The notes beneath the pieces were generated by a model. The model was not told the origin of the DNA. It did no database searches and saw nothing but the letters and a program-made list of their open reading frames with translations. This document shows, piece by piece, positions 40,294 through 49,011 of a stretch of 56,147 bases of DNA (position 1 is its first letter; each line of letters starts with the position of its first letter). The stretch is from Oscillospiraceae bacterium (GTDB taxonomy: Bacteria > Bacillota > Clostridia > Oscillospirales > Oscillospiraceae), in contig JAFVXA010000050.1 of NCBI GenBank assembly GCA_017501355.1, forward strand, positions 1-56,147, read 5' to 3'. The position numbers were made by a program, and so were the translations under genes.

Positions 40294-41600
40294 TATTTCA
40301 GGATCTCCTCTCTGATCTGCTCCAGCAGCTCCAGCGAACGCTGGGACAGAACGGCATTTTTATTTCTCTTGCCCTTGACTCGATAGCCAAGGGGAGGCAT
40401 GATGCCAAAATTGATGTTCATGGGCTGGAAAGCGGTGCAGCCGCCCTCGGCAACATACAGTGCCAGAGCGCCCAGCGCCGTTTCTCTCGGCAGATCCAGC
40501 GGCTCCATACCGCGCAGGCGGCGCGCCAACTCCACACCTGCAAGAAAACCGCTGGCTGCGGACTCCACATAGCCCTCCACGCCCGTCATCTGCCCAGCAA
40601 AGCAGATGCGCTCGTCCTTTTTCAGACGATAGTAGCGATCGAGGAGCTGGGGGGAATTGAGGAAGGTATTGCGGTGCATCACACCGTAACGGAGAAACTC
40701 CGCATTGTGGAGCGCGGGGATCATGGAGAACACCCGCTTCTGCTCGGGGAACTTCAGGTGGGTCTGGAAGCCCACCAGATTGTAGACCGTGCCCTCGGCA
40801 TTGTCCTGCCGCAGCTGCACCACGGCAAAGGGCTCCTTCCCCGTCTTGGGGTCCTTCAGACCTCTCGGCTTCAGCGGACCGTAGCAAAGGGTATCCTTGC
40901 CGCGTCGCGCCATGACCTCCACAGGCATACAGCCCTCGAAAACCTTCTTGTCCTCAAAGCCGTGGACCTCCGCTTCCTCGGCGGTGGTCAGCGCCTGCCA
41001 GAAGGCGTCATATTCTTCCTCGCTCATGCCGCAGTTGATGTAGTCTGCGGTACCTTTGTCATAGCGGGAGGCAAACCACGCAAGCTCCATGTCGATGCTT
41101 TCACGGCTCACAAGGGGTGCCGCCGCGTCATAGAAATGCAGATCCGCCGCGTCACCAAAGAGACGCAGCAGCTCCTCTGCGAGGGCATCGGAGGTCAGCG
41201 GACCGCTTGCCACCACCACATATCCCTCAGGGATGGTGGTGACTTCCTCCTCCTTCACGGTAATGAGGGGATGCTGCTTCACCTTCTCCGTCACGAGCTT
41301 TGCAAAGCCGTGGCGATCCACCGCGAGAGCACCGCCCGCTTCCACGCGCGTAGCATCCGCACAGGCGAGGATGAGGGAGTTCACTCTCCGCATCTCCTCC
41401 TTCAGCAGACCCACTGCGTTTTCCAGCTGGTCACTGCGCAGGGAATTGGAACAGCAAAGCTCCGCGAAATCATCTGTATGGTGGGCAGGGGTGCGGCGCA
41501 GAGGCTTCATCTCGATCAGCGTTACCTCAATGCCGCGCTCTGCCAACTGCCAGGCGCATTCCGAGCCTGCAAGCCCTGCGCCAATTACTGTCACTCTCAT
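40293..41600 (-). CDS. trmFO: tRNA (uracil-54) methyltransferase TrmFO
   Basis: A 435-aa flavoprotein that methylates U54 of tRNA using methylene-tetrahydrofolate. It has the N-terminal FAD motif GAGLAGSECAWQLAERGI, CSNSLRSDQLENAVGLLKEEMR, and the C-terminal FQPMNINFGIMPPL. It lies between topA and plsX; the topA-trmFO order is conserved in Firmicutes. Confidence 0.94.
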   Translation of the reverse strand: MRVTVIGAGLAGSECAWQLAERGIEVTLIEMKPLRRTPAHHTDDFAELCCSNSLRSDQLENAVGLLKEEMRRVNSLILACADATRVEAGGALAVDRHGFAKLVTEKVKQHPLITVKEEEVTTIPEGYVVVASGPLTSDALAEELLRLFGDAADLHFYDAAAPLVSRESIDMELAWFASRYDKGTADYINCGMSEEEYDAFWQALTTAEEAEVHGFEDKKVFEGCMPVEVMARRGKDTLCYGPLKPRGLKDPKTGKEPFAVVQLRQDNAEGTVYNLVGFQTHLKFPEQKRVFSMIPALHNAEFLRYGVMHRNTFLNSPQLLDRYYRLKKDERICFAGQMTGVEGYVESAASGFLAGVELARRLRGMEPLDLPRETALGALALYVAEGGCTAFQPMNINFGIMPPLGYRVKGKRNKNAVLSQRSLELLEQIREEILK

Positions 41601-41629
41601 ATTTTATCCCTAATATCTACCAAATTGTG

Positions 41630-43963
41630 TTATTCCGCTGCCTTTTTGGTCTTTTTCGCAGCAGGCTTCTTCGCGGTGGTCTTTGCTGCCGCTTTCTTGG
41701 CGGTGGACTTCTTCTCCGCGGGTTTCCCGGTGGTTTTCTTCCCCGCAGTCTTTTTCTCTGCGGTCTTGCGGGTAGACTTCTTCTCTGCCGCCTTTGCCGC
41801 GCCCTTTTCTTCCCCGTCCTCCGATTTTTTCTTGGGATAGCCGCGCTTATCCTCGGGCAGGAAGCGCTCGCAGGCTTCGTTCACGCAGTAGGGGCGCTTG
41901 AAGCCGCGACCGGAGCGCTTGAACATGGTCTTGCCGCAGCTGGGGCAATCGTCCTTCACAGGCACGTCCCAGCTCATAAAATCGCAGGATGCCTCAGGAT
42001 CGTTCAGCTTGGTAAACTCGCAGCTGTAATAGGTGAACTGCTTGCCGGTAGCGCGGCTGGTACCAGTGCGCTTCTGCATACGACCACCGCACTTGGGGCA
42101 GCTGCCGGGCATGACTTCCACCAGAGGCATGGTGAAGGTGCACTCGGGATAGCCGCTGCAGCCAAGGAAACGACCGAAACGACCGTCACGCTCCACCAGC
42201 TGCTTGCCGCAGACGGGACAGAGCTCATCGCTGTACTCAGGGGGCACCGCCTGACGGTCACCCTCCGCTGCGTTTTTGATATTGTCCTCAAAGTCCCCGT
42301 AGAAGTCGCGGAGAATATCGCGCCAGTGAACGCTGCCATCTTCGACTGCGTCGAGACGCTGCTCCATATTGGCGGTAAACTTCAGATCCTCAATGTCGGC
42401 GAAGTACTTCTCCATCCACTCCGTCACGGCGCGACCGAGGTTGGTGATGTGGAGATACTTGCCGCTCTTCTTCACATAGCTGCGGTCAAGGATGGTAGAG
42501 ACCGTGGGCGCGTAGGTGGAGGGACGACCAATGCCCTGCTCCTCCATGGCACGGATGAGGGTCGCGTCAGTATAGCGGCTGGGGGGCTGGGTGAAGTGCT
42601 GCTCCTGATGGAAGCCCTTGAGCTCCACCACCTCGCCCTCGGCGAGGGAGGGCAGGGCGCTTTCCTTCTCCTCCTTGCTGTCCTCGTCACGACCTTCCTC
42701 GTAAACGGCGGTGTAGCCGGAGAACTTCAGGTGAGAGGCGCTGGCACGGAAGTCGTGACCTGCCGCGGTCACCTCCACATTGACGCTGTCATAGACCGCA
42801 TTCTCCATCTGGGAAGCGACAAAGCGGCTCCACACCAGACGGTACAGGCGGTACTGCTCGGGCGTCAGATCGGACTTGATCTGCTCGGGGGTCAGTTCCA
42901 CATTGCTGGGACGGATGGCTTCGTGAGCATCCTGTGCGTTGTTGCCCTTCGCCTTGTAGCGGCGGGGCTGGGCAGGATAATAGTCCGCGCCGTAGCGTCC
43001 GAGGATAAAGCTCTTTGCTGCTGCAATGGCCTCTTCGGAAATACGCAGGCTGTCGGTACGCATATAGGTGATCAAACCCACCGTGCCCTCGCCTGCAATG
43101 TCCACGCCTTCATACAGCTGCTGGGCGATCGCCATGGTGCGGCGGGGGGTCATGTTGAGCTTGCGGCTCGCCTCCTGCTGCATGGAGGAGGTGGTGAAGG
43201 GGGGAGAGGGGCTGCGCTGCTTGTCGCTGCGCTTGACGCTCTTGACGCAGAACACCTCGTTCCTGATCTCTTCGGTCACCGCGGCGACCTCAGCCTCACT
43301 GCAAAGCTCCTGTTTCTTGCCGTTCACGCCATGATAATGGGCAGTGAAGGGGGTCTTGCCGTCCTGCAGCAGCTCCGCATCGAGGGTCCAGTATTCCTCC
43401 GCGGTAAAGCCCTCAATCTCCTTCTCACGCTCGTTCACCATGCGGGTGGCAACGGACTGCACGCGACCGGCAGAGAGCTTGGGCTTGATCTTCTTCCACA
43501 TGACGGGAGAAATCTGGTAGCCCACAATGCGATCCAGCACACGGCGCGCCTGCTGGGCATCCACCAGCTTCTGATCGATCTCGCGGGGCTCCTGAATGCT
43601 CTCCTGCACCACTTTTTTCGTAATCTCGTTGAAGGTCACACGCTTTGCCTTCTCATCGCTGAGATTCAGCAGCTCCTTCAGATGCCAGCTGATGGCTTCA
43701 CCCTCGCGGTCAGGGTCGGTTGCGAGATAAACGAGGTCTGCCCCGGCGGACAGTTTCTTCAGCTCGCCGATGAGATCCTCTTTGCCGCGGATGGGCTTGT
43801 AATTGGGTTCAAAATCGTTCTCGATGTCCACACCCAGAACACTTTTGGGCAGATCGCGCAGATGACCCATGCAGGCTCTGACCTCGTACTCTTTGCCGAG
43901 ATACTTGCCGATGGTCTTTGCCTTGGCAGGAGACTCCACGATCACAAGATACTTGTTTGCCAT
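41630..43963 (-). CDS. topA: DNA topoisomerase I
   Basis: A 777-aa type IA topoisomerase. The Toprim domain starts at YLVIVESPAKAKTIGKYLG, and the catalytic Tyr lies near residue 301 in GLITYMRTDS. Three C-terminal C4 zinc-ribbon repeats follow (CPVCG, CPKCG, CPSCG). The last 50 or so residues are an unusual Lys/Ala/Thr tail (KKTAGKKTTGKPAEKK and similar), like histone H1 tails. The start at 43963 follows GGAGGAACTT; the longer frame to 44083 enters dprA and is rejected. It relaxes negative supercoils. Confidence 0.93.
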   Translation of the reverse strand: MANKYLVIVESPAKAKTIGKYLGKEYEVRACMGHLRDLPKSVLGVDIENDFEPNYKPIRGKEDLIGELKKLSAGADLVYLATDPDREGEAISWHLKELLNLSDEKAKRVTFNEITKKVVQESIQEPREIDQKLVDAQQARRVLDRIVGYQISPVMWKKIKPKLSAGRVQSVATRMVNEREKEIEGFTAEEYWTLDAELLQDGKTPFTAHYHGVNGKKQELCSEAEVAAVTEEIRNEVFCVKSVKRSDKQRSPSPPFTTSSMQQEASRKLNMTPRRTMAIAQQLYEGVDIAGEGTVGLITYMRTDSLRISEEAIAAAKSFILGRYGADYYPAQPRRYKAKGNNAQDAHEAIRPSNVELTPEQIKSDLTPEQYRLYRLVWSRFVASQMENAVYDSVNVEVTAAGHDFRASASHLKFSGYTAVYEEGRDEDSKEEKESALPSLAEGEVVELKGFHQEQHFTQPPSRYTDATLIRAMEEQGIGRPSTYAPTVSTILDRSYVKKSGKYLHITNLGRAVTEWMEKYFADIEDLKFTANMEQRLDAVEDGSVHWRDILRDFYGDFEDNIKNAAEGDRQAVPPEYSDELCPVCGKQLVERDGRFGRFLGCSGYPECTFTMPLVEVMPGSCPKCGGRMQKRTGTSRATGKQFTYYSCEFTKLNDPEASCDFMSWDVPVKDDCPSCGKTMFKRSGRGFKRPYCVNEACERFLPEDKRGYPKKKSEDGEEKGAAKAAEKKSTRKTAEKKTAGKKTTGKPAEKKSTAKKAAAKTTAKKPAAKKTKKAAE

Positions 43964-44027
43964 AAGTTCCTCCAGAGTTTGTTTACACTCCTGTATTGGT
44001 ATCGCAGCCCGATGCTGCGCTGTTTTC

Positions 44028-45236
44028 TTAGTCTGCCAGCTCCACGGTGCGGCGGAAACGCTTGCCGCTTTCCTCCTCCGCAAAGCCGTCCATCACGAGT
44101 ACCGTCAGTGCGGACAGTACACGTCTCGCGGTGAGCTCCGCCCGTTCGATCACCTCGTCTGCCTGCATGGCTTCCTCGGTAGAGAGCACCCGCAGCACCG
44201 CCGCCTGATCGTCGCTGAGAGATTCCTTCGCAGGGTCAATGGTGCGCAGGCTCTTCTTCTGCTCCTCGCGCCTTTGCTGCTCCTGCTCTGTGCGCCGCTG
44301 CCGTGCCTCATAGCCCAGCACCTTCGGCGTTTCAAAGTGCTTTGCCGTTACTTTTTGCGGGTAGACCGCCTGATATTCCCGCAGCACGTCCCATGCCTCC
44401 GTCACAAGGGCGGCACCCTCACGGATCAGCCGGTTGCAGCCGCGGCTCATCTCCGCGTCAATGCCGCCGGGAACGGCGAACACATCCCGTCCCTGCTCCA
44501 AAGCCGTGTGGGCGGTATTCAGTGCACCGCTGCGGCGCAGAGGTGCTTCCACCACGACAGTTCCAAGGGCAAGACCCGCAATGATGCGGTTACGGATGGG
44601 GAAATGGCTTTTGTGGGGTTCTGTCCCCGGCGCATACTCGCTCAGTAATGCGCCTGTTACGCCCACATCCTTGTAAAGATAGGCGTTTTCCGCAGGATAG
44701 ATCACATCAATGCCGCAGCCGAGAACGGAGATCACCTTCCCCCCTGCTCTCAGCGCACCGCGGATCGCTGCCGCGTCGATGCCCTCCGCTATGCCGGAGA
44801 CCACCACCGCGCCCTGCTTTGCAAGCCCGTAGCCCAGCTCCTCCGCCGAGCGGATGCCATAGGGTGTCGCACTGCGGGTGCCCACCATGGCGATGCATAC
44901 TTCCTCGTCTACCGCCGGGAGTCTGCCCTTGCAGTAGAGCAGCACGGGCGGATCAAAAATATTGCGCAGGCGTGCGGGATATTCCGCGTCCTGCAGTGTC
45001 AGGATCCGCAGCCCCAGACGCTCACATTCGCCGAGGATGCGCTCCGTTTCGTTCATGCTTTTGTTTTCCAGAAGGGCTGCCTGAGCGCGGGAAAGCCCCT
45101 CCACACGGGAGATCTCCTCGGAGGATGCGTAAAACACACTCTCCGGTGTGCCAAACTGCGCCAGCAGGCGCAGACGGTTCAGATTGGTCAGTCCATCCAA
45201 TGCACTGAGCCAGACCCAGTATTTCAAGCTTGACAT
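44028..45236 (-). CDS. dprA: DNA processing protein DprA
   Basis: A 402-aa protein that loads RecA on incoming single-stranded DNA. It has the Rossmann-type DprA core, with GTRSATPYG, VVSGIAEGIDAAAI, GCGIDVIYPAEN and SEYAPGTEPHKSHFPIRNRIIAGL. A C-terminal winged helix (SDDQAAVLRVLS to TARRVLSALTVLVMDGFAEE) completes it. The start at 45236 follows AAAGGGGGAAA. The dprA-topA-trmFO order is classical for Firmicutes. Confidence 0.93.
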   Translation of the reverse strand: MSSLKYWVWLSALDGLTNLNRLRLLAQFGTPESVFYASSEEISRVEGLSRAQAALLENKSMNETERILGECERLGLRILTLQDAEYPARLRNIFDPPVLLYCKGRLPAVDEEVCIAMVGTRSATPYGIRSAEELGYGLAKQGAVVVSGIAEGIDAAAIRGALRAGGKVISVLGCGIDVIYPAENAYLYKDVGVTGALLSEYAPGTEPHKSHFPIRNRIIAGLALGTVVVEAPLRRSGALNTAHTALEQGRDVFAVPGGIDAEMSRGCNRLIREGAALVTEAWDVLREYQAVYPQKVTAKHFETPKVLGYEARQRRTEQEQQRREEQKKSLRTIDPAKESLSDDQAAVLRVLSTEEAMQADEVIERAELTARRVLSALTVLVMDGFAEEESGKRFRRTVELAD

Positions 45237-45261
45237 GGGCTTTCCCCCTTTCCCGTTTTGT

Positions 45262-46017
45262 TCAGCGGAACATCTCCCACAGCAGCACCGCTGCCGCAGC
45301 CGCCGCATTCAGCGACTCGCAGCGCTCGGACATGGGAATTTTCACCGTTCTGTCGCAGCGATCGAGCACGGCGCCGCTGAGCCCACGTCCCTCGCTGCCC
45401 ACGGCGACTGCCGCTTTTTTCAAGTCAATATCCCGCACGTCTACGGTATCGTCTCTCAGCGCCGCGCCGTAGAGAGGAATCTCTGCCGTGCGGAGCAGTC
45501 CGCTCAGCGTTTCCAGATCGCAGCGCCAAATATTGCGGCGAAACAGCACGCCCATGGCGGCACGCACGGTCTTGGGATTGTAGACATCCGCGCAGCCGGG
45601 GAGCAAAAACAGACCCTCGCAGTCAAAGGCATCTGCCGTGCGGAGCATGGTGCCCACATTGCCGGGGTCCTGCACCCCGTCCAGCACCAGATAACGAGAG
45701 CCTGCGAGTGCTGTCGGTGCTGTGTTGTCCCGCATACGGCAGGAGAATACCACGCCCTGAGGCGCTTCCATGGGGCTGACGGACTTCATGACTGCTTCTG
45801 TCACCTCTGCCGCGCGGACACTCTCTGGCAGGGCGGGCAGCGTCACCTCTGCCGTGTACAGCACAGCGACGATCTCCGCGCCCCAGCGCAGCGCTTCTTC
45901 CAAGAGTTTGGGACTGTCGCAGAAAAACTCTCGCTTTTCCTCCCGATAGCTTCTTGTGGAAGCAAGCCGCCTCATGTGGGTACAAAGGGGGTTCTGCTTG
46001 CTGCTGATGGCTTCCAT
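45262..46017 (-). CDS. TrmH/SpoU-family RNA 2'-O-methyltransferase
   Basis: A 251-aa SPOUT methyltransferase. An N-terminal substrate-binding domain with a KLLEEAL segment is followed by the three SPOUT motifs: LDGVQDPGNVGTMLRTADAF, AVAVGSEGRGLS and IPMSERCESLNAAAAAAV. It methylates ribose in rRNA or tRNA. The exact nucleotide cannot be told from the sequence. It lies 25 bp upstream of dprA in the same direction. Confidence 0.88.
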   Translation of the reverse strand: MEAISSKQNPLCTHMRRLASTRSYREEKREFFCDSPKLLEEALRWGAEIVAVLYTAEVTLPALPESVRAAEVTEAVMKSVSPMEAPQGVVFSCRMRDNTAPTALAGSRYLVLDGVQDPGNVGTMLRTADAFDCEGLFLLPGCADVYNPKTVRAAMGVLFRRNIWRCDLETLSGLLRTAEIPLYGAALRDDTVDVRDIDLKKAAVAVGSEGRGLSGAVLDRCDRTVKIPMSERCESLNAAAAAAVLLWEMFR

Positions 46018-46115
46018 AGCGGCTCTCCTTTCGTAGTCGGCAGGACTTCTCCTGCTTTCGGGAACGCGCCGCCCTCTCCCGCGGAAAAGCGGAAAAGCGC
46101 GGCGCGAATCAATTC

Positions 46116-47618
46116 TTAGTCAATAGGCTTCATTGTAGGGAACAGAATCACATCACGGATGGAATCGGAACCGGTCAGCAGCATGCAGCAGCGGTCGATG
46201 CCGATACCGAGGCCGCCCGTGGGTGGCATACCGTACTCCAGCGCGTTGATGAAATCCTCGTCCATCATTTCAGTCTCGTCGTTGCCCTTCGCGCGGAGCT
46301 CAACCTGCTTCTGGAAACGCTGCTTCTGATCGATGGGGTCGTTCAGCTCACTGAAGGCGTTGCCCATTTCACTGCGGCAGATGAAGAGCTCAAAGCGCTC
46401 GGTAAGGCGAGGATCGCTGGGAGAGCGCTTTGCAAGGGGAGACACATCCACAGGATGCATGGTGATAAAGGTAGGCTGCACCATGTGCTGCTCCACCTTC
46501 TGGTCGTAGCACTCGAAAAGGGCGTGTCCCCAAGTGGGCTCCACGCCGTCCATGTCAACGCCGACACTCTTGGCAGCAGCCACTGCCTCAGCATCGTCAT
46601 TGATTGCCATGAAGTCAACGCCAAGGTACTCCTTGACAGCCTCTGCCATAGTCATGCGGCGGAAGCCGGGTGCGAGGGAAACCTTTTCACCCTGCCACTC
46701 CACATCGTAGGTGCCGAGGATCTCCATGGCAGCACCGGAGAGCAGATCCTCGAACAGGTCCATCATGTCGTTGAAATCCGCGTAAGCCTGATACAGCTCC
46801 ACGGTGGTAAACTCGGGGTTATGCTTGGTGTCCATACCCTCGTTGCGGAAGATACGACCCACTTCATACACGCGCTCAAAGCCGCCCACGATCAGACGCT
46901 TGAGGTGCAGCTCAGTGGCAATACGCATGTACATATCGATATCGAGAGTGTTGTGATGAGTCACGAAAGGACGGGCAGCCGCGCCGCCACAGAGGGTATT
47001 CAGCACGGGGGTCTCCACTTCCATGTAACCGCGGTTATCGAGGAAGTTACGGAGATACTTCACAAACTTGCTGCGGATCTCGAAGTTGCGGCGAGACTCG
47101 GGATTCATAATCAGATCCACATAGCGCTGACGGTAACGAAGCTCCTTGTCGGTGAGACCGTGGAACTTCTCGGGCAGGGGCAGCAGAGACTTGCTGAGGA
47201 GCTTCACATCCTTGCAGCGGACGCTCATTTCGCCGCGCTGGGTACGGAACACTTCGCCCACAACACCCACGATGTCGCCGATATCATACTTCTTAAAGCG
47301 GTTGTAGACCTCTTCATCCATCTCGTCCTTGCGGGCATAGAGCTGCACACGACCGCTGCGGTCCTGCATATCGCAGAAGGAGACCTTGCCCATGCCGCGC
47401 TTGCTCATCAGACGACCTGCCACGGTGACTTCGCTGCCTTCGAGGGCATCGAAATTGTCCTTGATCTCCTGCGCATGGTGAGATACTACGAACTTGGTCT
47501 CATGGAAGGGATCATGACCCTCCTGCTGCAGATTTGCCAGCTTTTCGCGGCGCACCTTCAGAATTTCACTGAGATCCTGCTGCACTTCCTGATTGGAATT
47601 TTCCATCACTTCAGACAT
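46116..47618 (-). CDS. lysS: lysine-tRNA ligase (class II)
   Basis: A 500-aa class II synthetase. It has an N-terminal OB-fold anticodon-binding domain (VTVAGRLMSKRGMGKVSFCDMQD), then the catalytic domain with motif 2 (FRNEGMDTKHNPEFTTVE) and motif 3 (GLGIGIDRCCMLLTG near the C-terminus). The start at 47618 follows GGAGGAGAAAGACC. It lies 15 bp after greA in one operon, an order common in Clostridia. Confidence 0.95.
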   Translation of the reverse strand: MSEVMENSNQEVQQDLSEILKVRREKLANLQQEGHDPFHETKFVVSHHAQEIKDNFDALEGSEVTVAGRLMSKRGMGKVSFCDMQDRSGRVQLYARKDEMDEEVYNRFKKYDIGDIVGVVGEVFRTQRGEMSVRCKDVKLLSKSLLPLPEKFHGLTDKELRYRQRYVDLIMNPESRRNFEIRSKFVKYLRNFLDNRGYMEVETPVLNTLCGGAAARPFVTHHNTLDIDMYMRIATELHLKRLIVGGFERVYEVGRIFRNEGMDTKHNPEFTTVELYQAYADFNDMMDLFEDLLSGAAMEILGTYDVEWQGEKVSLAPGFRRMTMAEAVKEYLGVDFMAINDDAEAVAAAKSVGVDMDGVEPTWGHALFECYDQKVEQHMVQPTFITMHPVDVSPLAKRSPSDPRLTERFELFICRSEMGNAFSELNDPIDQKQRFQKQVELRAKGNDETEMMDEDFINALEYGMPPTGGLGIGIDRCCMLLTGSDSIRDVILFPTMKPID

Positions 47619-47633
47619 GGTCTTTCTCCTCCG

Positions 47634-48107
47634 TTAGCGTTCGATCTTCTCGATACGGTAAGGGATCACACCGTTGGGTGCGTCCACCTTCACTTCATCG
47701 CCCACGCGCTTGCCCATGACAGCCTTGCCGAAGGGGGAATCCTCGCTCATAGCGCCGCGCATGGCATTTGCTTCCTGAGAACCCACGATCTTCATGGCAG
47801 GCATGGTCTTGCCGTTATTGAGGTTGGTCACGGTCACATGGCAGCCGATGGACACGGTGTCGTGGTCCGCGCTCTCCTCCACGATGACAGCGTGCTCGAG
47901 GATCTCCTCCAGCTCAGCGATGCGGGAGTAGAGCTTACCCTGCTCGTTCTTTGCCTCATCGTACTCGCTGTTCTCGCTCAGATCGCCGAAACCGCGGGCA
48001 ACCTTGATCTGCTCGGACACCTCATCGGCACGGGTGGTCTTGTTGTATTCCAGTTCAGCCTTGAGCTCATTGAAGCGCTCCTGGCTCATCTTGAATTCCT
48101 TCTTCAT
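47634..48107 (-). CDS. greA: transcription elongation factor GreA
   Basis: A 157-aa factor that frees backtracked RNA polymerase. The N-terminal coiled coil carries the acidic tip motif DLSENSEYDEAKNEQG, and the C-terminal domain ends with the FKBP-like GKAVMGKRVGDEVKV. ATG at 48107 with AGGA nine bases upstream is preferred over TTG at 48113. Confidence 0.95.
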   Translation of the reverse strand: MKKEFKMSQERFNELKAELEYNKTTRADEVSEQIKVARGFGDLSENSEYDEAKNEQGKLYSRIAELEEILEHAVIVEESADHDTVSIGCHVTVTNLNNGKTMPAMKIVGSQEANAMRGAMSEDSPFGKAVMGKRVGDEVKVDAPNGVIPYRIEKIER

Positions 48108-48193
48108 GGTCAATCATCCTTTCTTATGCTTGCATCGCAGCGGAAGCCCCGCTCCACGCCACGGATTCTTTATTTAATAATGTATCAGATTGC

Positions 48194-48222
48194 ATTATAG
48201 AGAGGAAAACCCCCGCTGTCAA
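48194..48222 (-). promoter_or_regulatory. promoter of greA-lysS
   Basis: Minus strand: consensus TTGACA (48217-48222), 17-bp spacer, consensus TATAAT (48194-48199). Confidence 0.85.
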
Positions 48223-48276
48223 GAAAAGTTTTTTCGGAATCCGATACAAAAATTCCTCAAAATTGTCCGAAAAAAC

Positions 48277-48948
48277 TCACATTCCGCTTTTCAGACCAAT
48301 CACCTTCGTTTCGAGTCTCCCCAGCTCCCACAGTGCTGCCGCCAACTGCGCACGATTGGTATGCGCTGGAAATTCCGCCGCCACCTCCGCAGGCAGCGTA
48401 AAACAGGGTAGCTCACTCTCCCCCATCCGCAGGGTCAGCGCCTCGCCTGCCGCCGCACAACGAGAAAAGTCCAGCAGGGTCTGCGCCGCAAACAGGCGGG
48501 GCGGCAGCAGCCGCAGCACCGCCCCGCTCTCCCGCAGAAGCTCCCGCTGCAGCTCCTCCGCGCCGCGAAGGGGCGGGAGCGATACGCTTCCGATTCGTTT
48601 CAGCAGCAGATGCAGCGCCCCTTCCACATCCCCATTCAGCTGCTCGGCAAATACCGCAACGCTGCCCGCAAGTCCTCTCGCCTGCCGCTCGGCGAATACC
48701 CACTCCCCTGCCTTCTTCCGCAGCAGGGGCAGCACGTCCACTCCCTCGATCCCCCGCCGTGCAAACCATGTCTGCTGCGGAAAGTGTTCCGGGAACACAC
48801 AGCGGCGCACCTGCCGCCTTTGCAGCTCCCGCGTCCCCCGCTCCAGCGCGATCCGCCGCCGAAAACTCCCCTGCGGCAGGCTCAGCACCCAAAAGCCATT
48901 TTGTTCTTCCACAGAAAAGGCTGATCCCTCTCTCACCAGTCCCAACAA
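48277..48948 (-). CDS. unrecognised protein between the M23 peptidase and greA
   Basis: I do not recognise this protein. It is about 223 aa, rich in Arg, Leu and Ala, without membrane helices or signal peptide. A segment RRCVFPEHFPQQTWFARRGIEGVDVLPLL and a second half rich in Leu and Glu can be seen. The open frame extends to an ATG at 48978, but that region forms the terminator of the upstream gene. TTG at 48946-48948 has AGAGG seven bases before it and is the more likely start. It lies between two division/transcription units and ends before the greA promoter. Confidence 0.6.
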   Translation of the reverse strand: MLGLVREGSAFSVEEQNGFWVLSLPQGSFRRRIALERGTRELQRRQVRRCVFPEHFPQQTWFARRGIEGVDVLPLLRKKAGEWVFAERQARGLAGSVAVFAEQLNGDVEGALHLLLKRIGSVSLPPLRGAEELQRELLRESGAVLRLLPPRLFAAQTLLDFSRCAAAGEALTLRMGESELPCFTLPAEVAAEFPAHTNRAQLAAALWELGRLETKVIGLKSGM

Positions 48949-48988
48949 AAAATCACCTCTCACACCATGGTATGGCATGAGAGGTGAT
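48945..48988 (-). terminator. terminator of the ftsEX-M23 operon, overlapping the next gene's start
   Basis: ATCACCTCTCA arms (48952-48962 with 48978-48988), 11 bp perfect, followed on the minus strand by TTTTTTG. The 3' arm contains the AGAGGTGA that would serve as ribosome binding site of the next ORF. Confidence 0.8.
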
Positions 48989-49011
48989 CCTATTCGGCGG
49001 GAAGAAAACCG

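Noticed and set aside
41627-44134. An 835-aa plus-strand open frame
   Set aside because: It is the antisense shadow of topA, caused by its codon composition.
46054-46103. Terminator after lysS
   Set aside because: CGCGCCGC and GCGGCGCG can pair across a long loop, but there is no T-run, so the evidence is too weak to list it.
46455-48200. A 581-aa plus-strand open frame
   Set aside because: It is antisense to lysS and greA, both certain genes.
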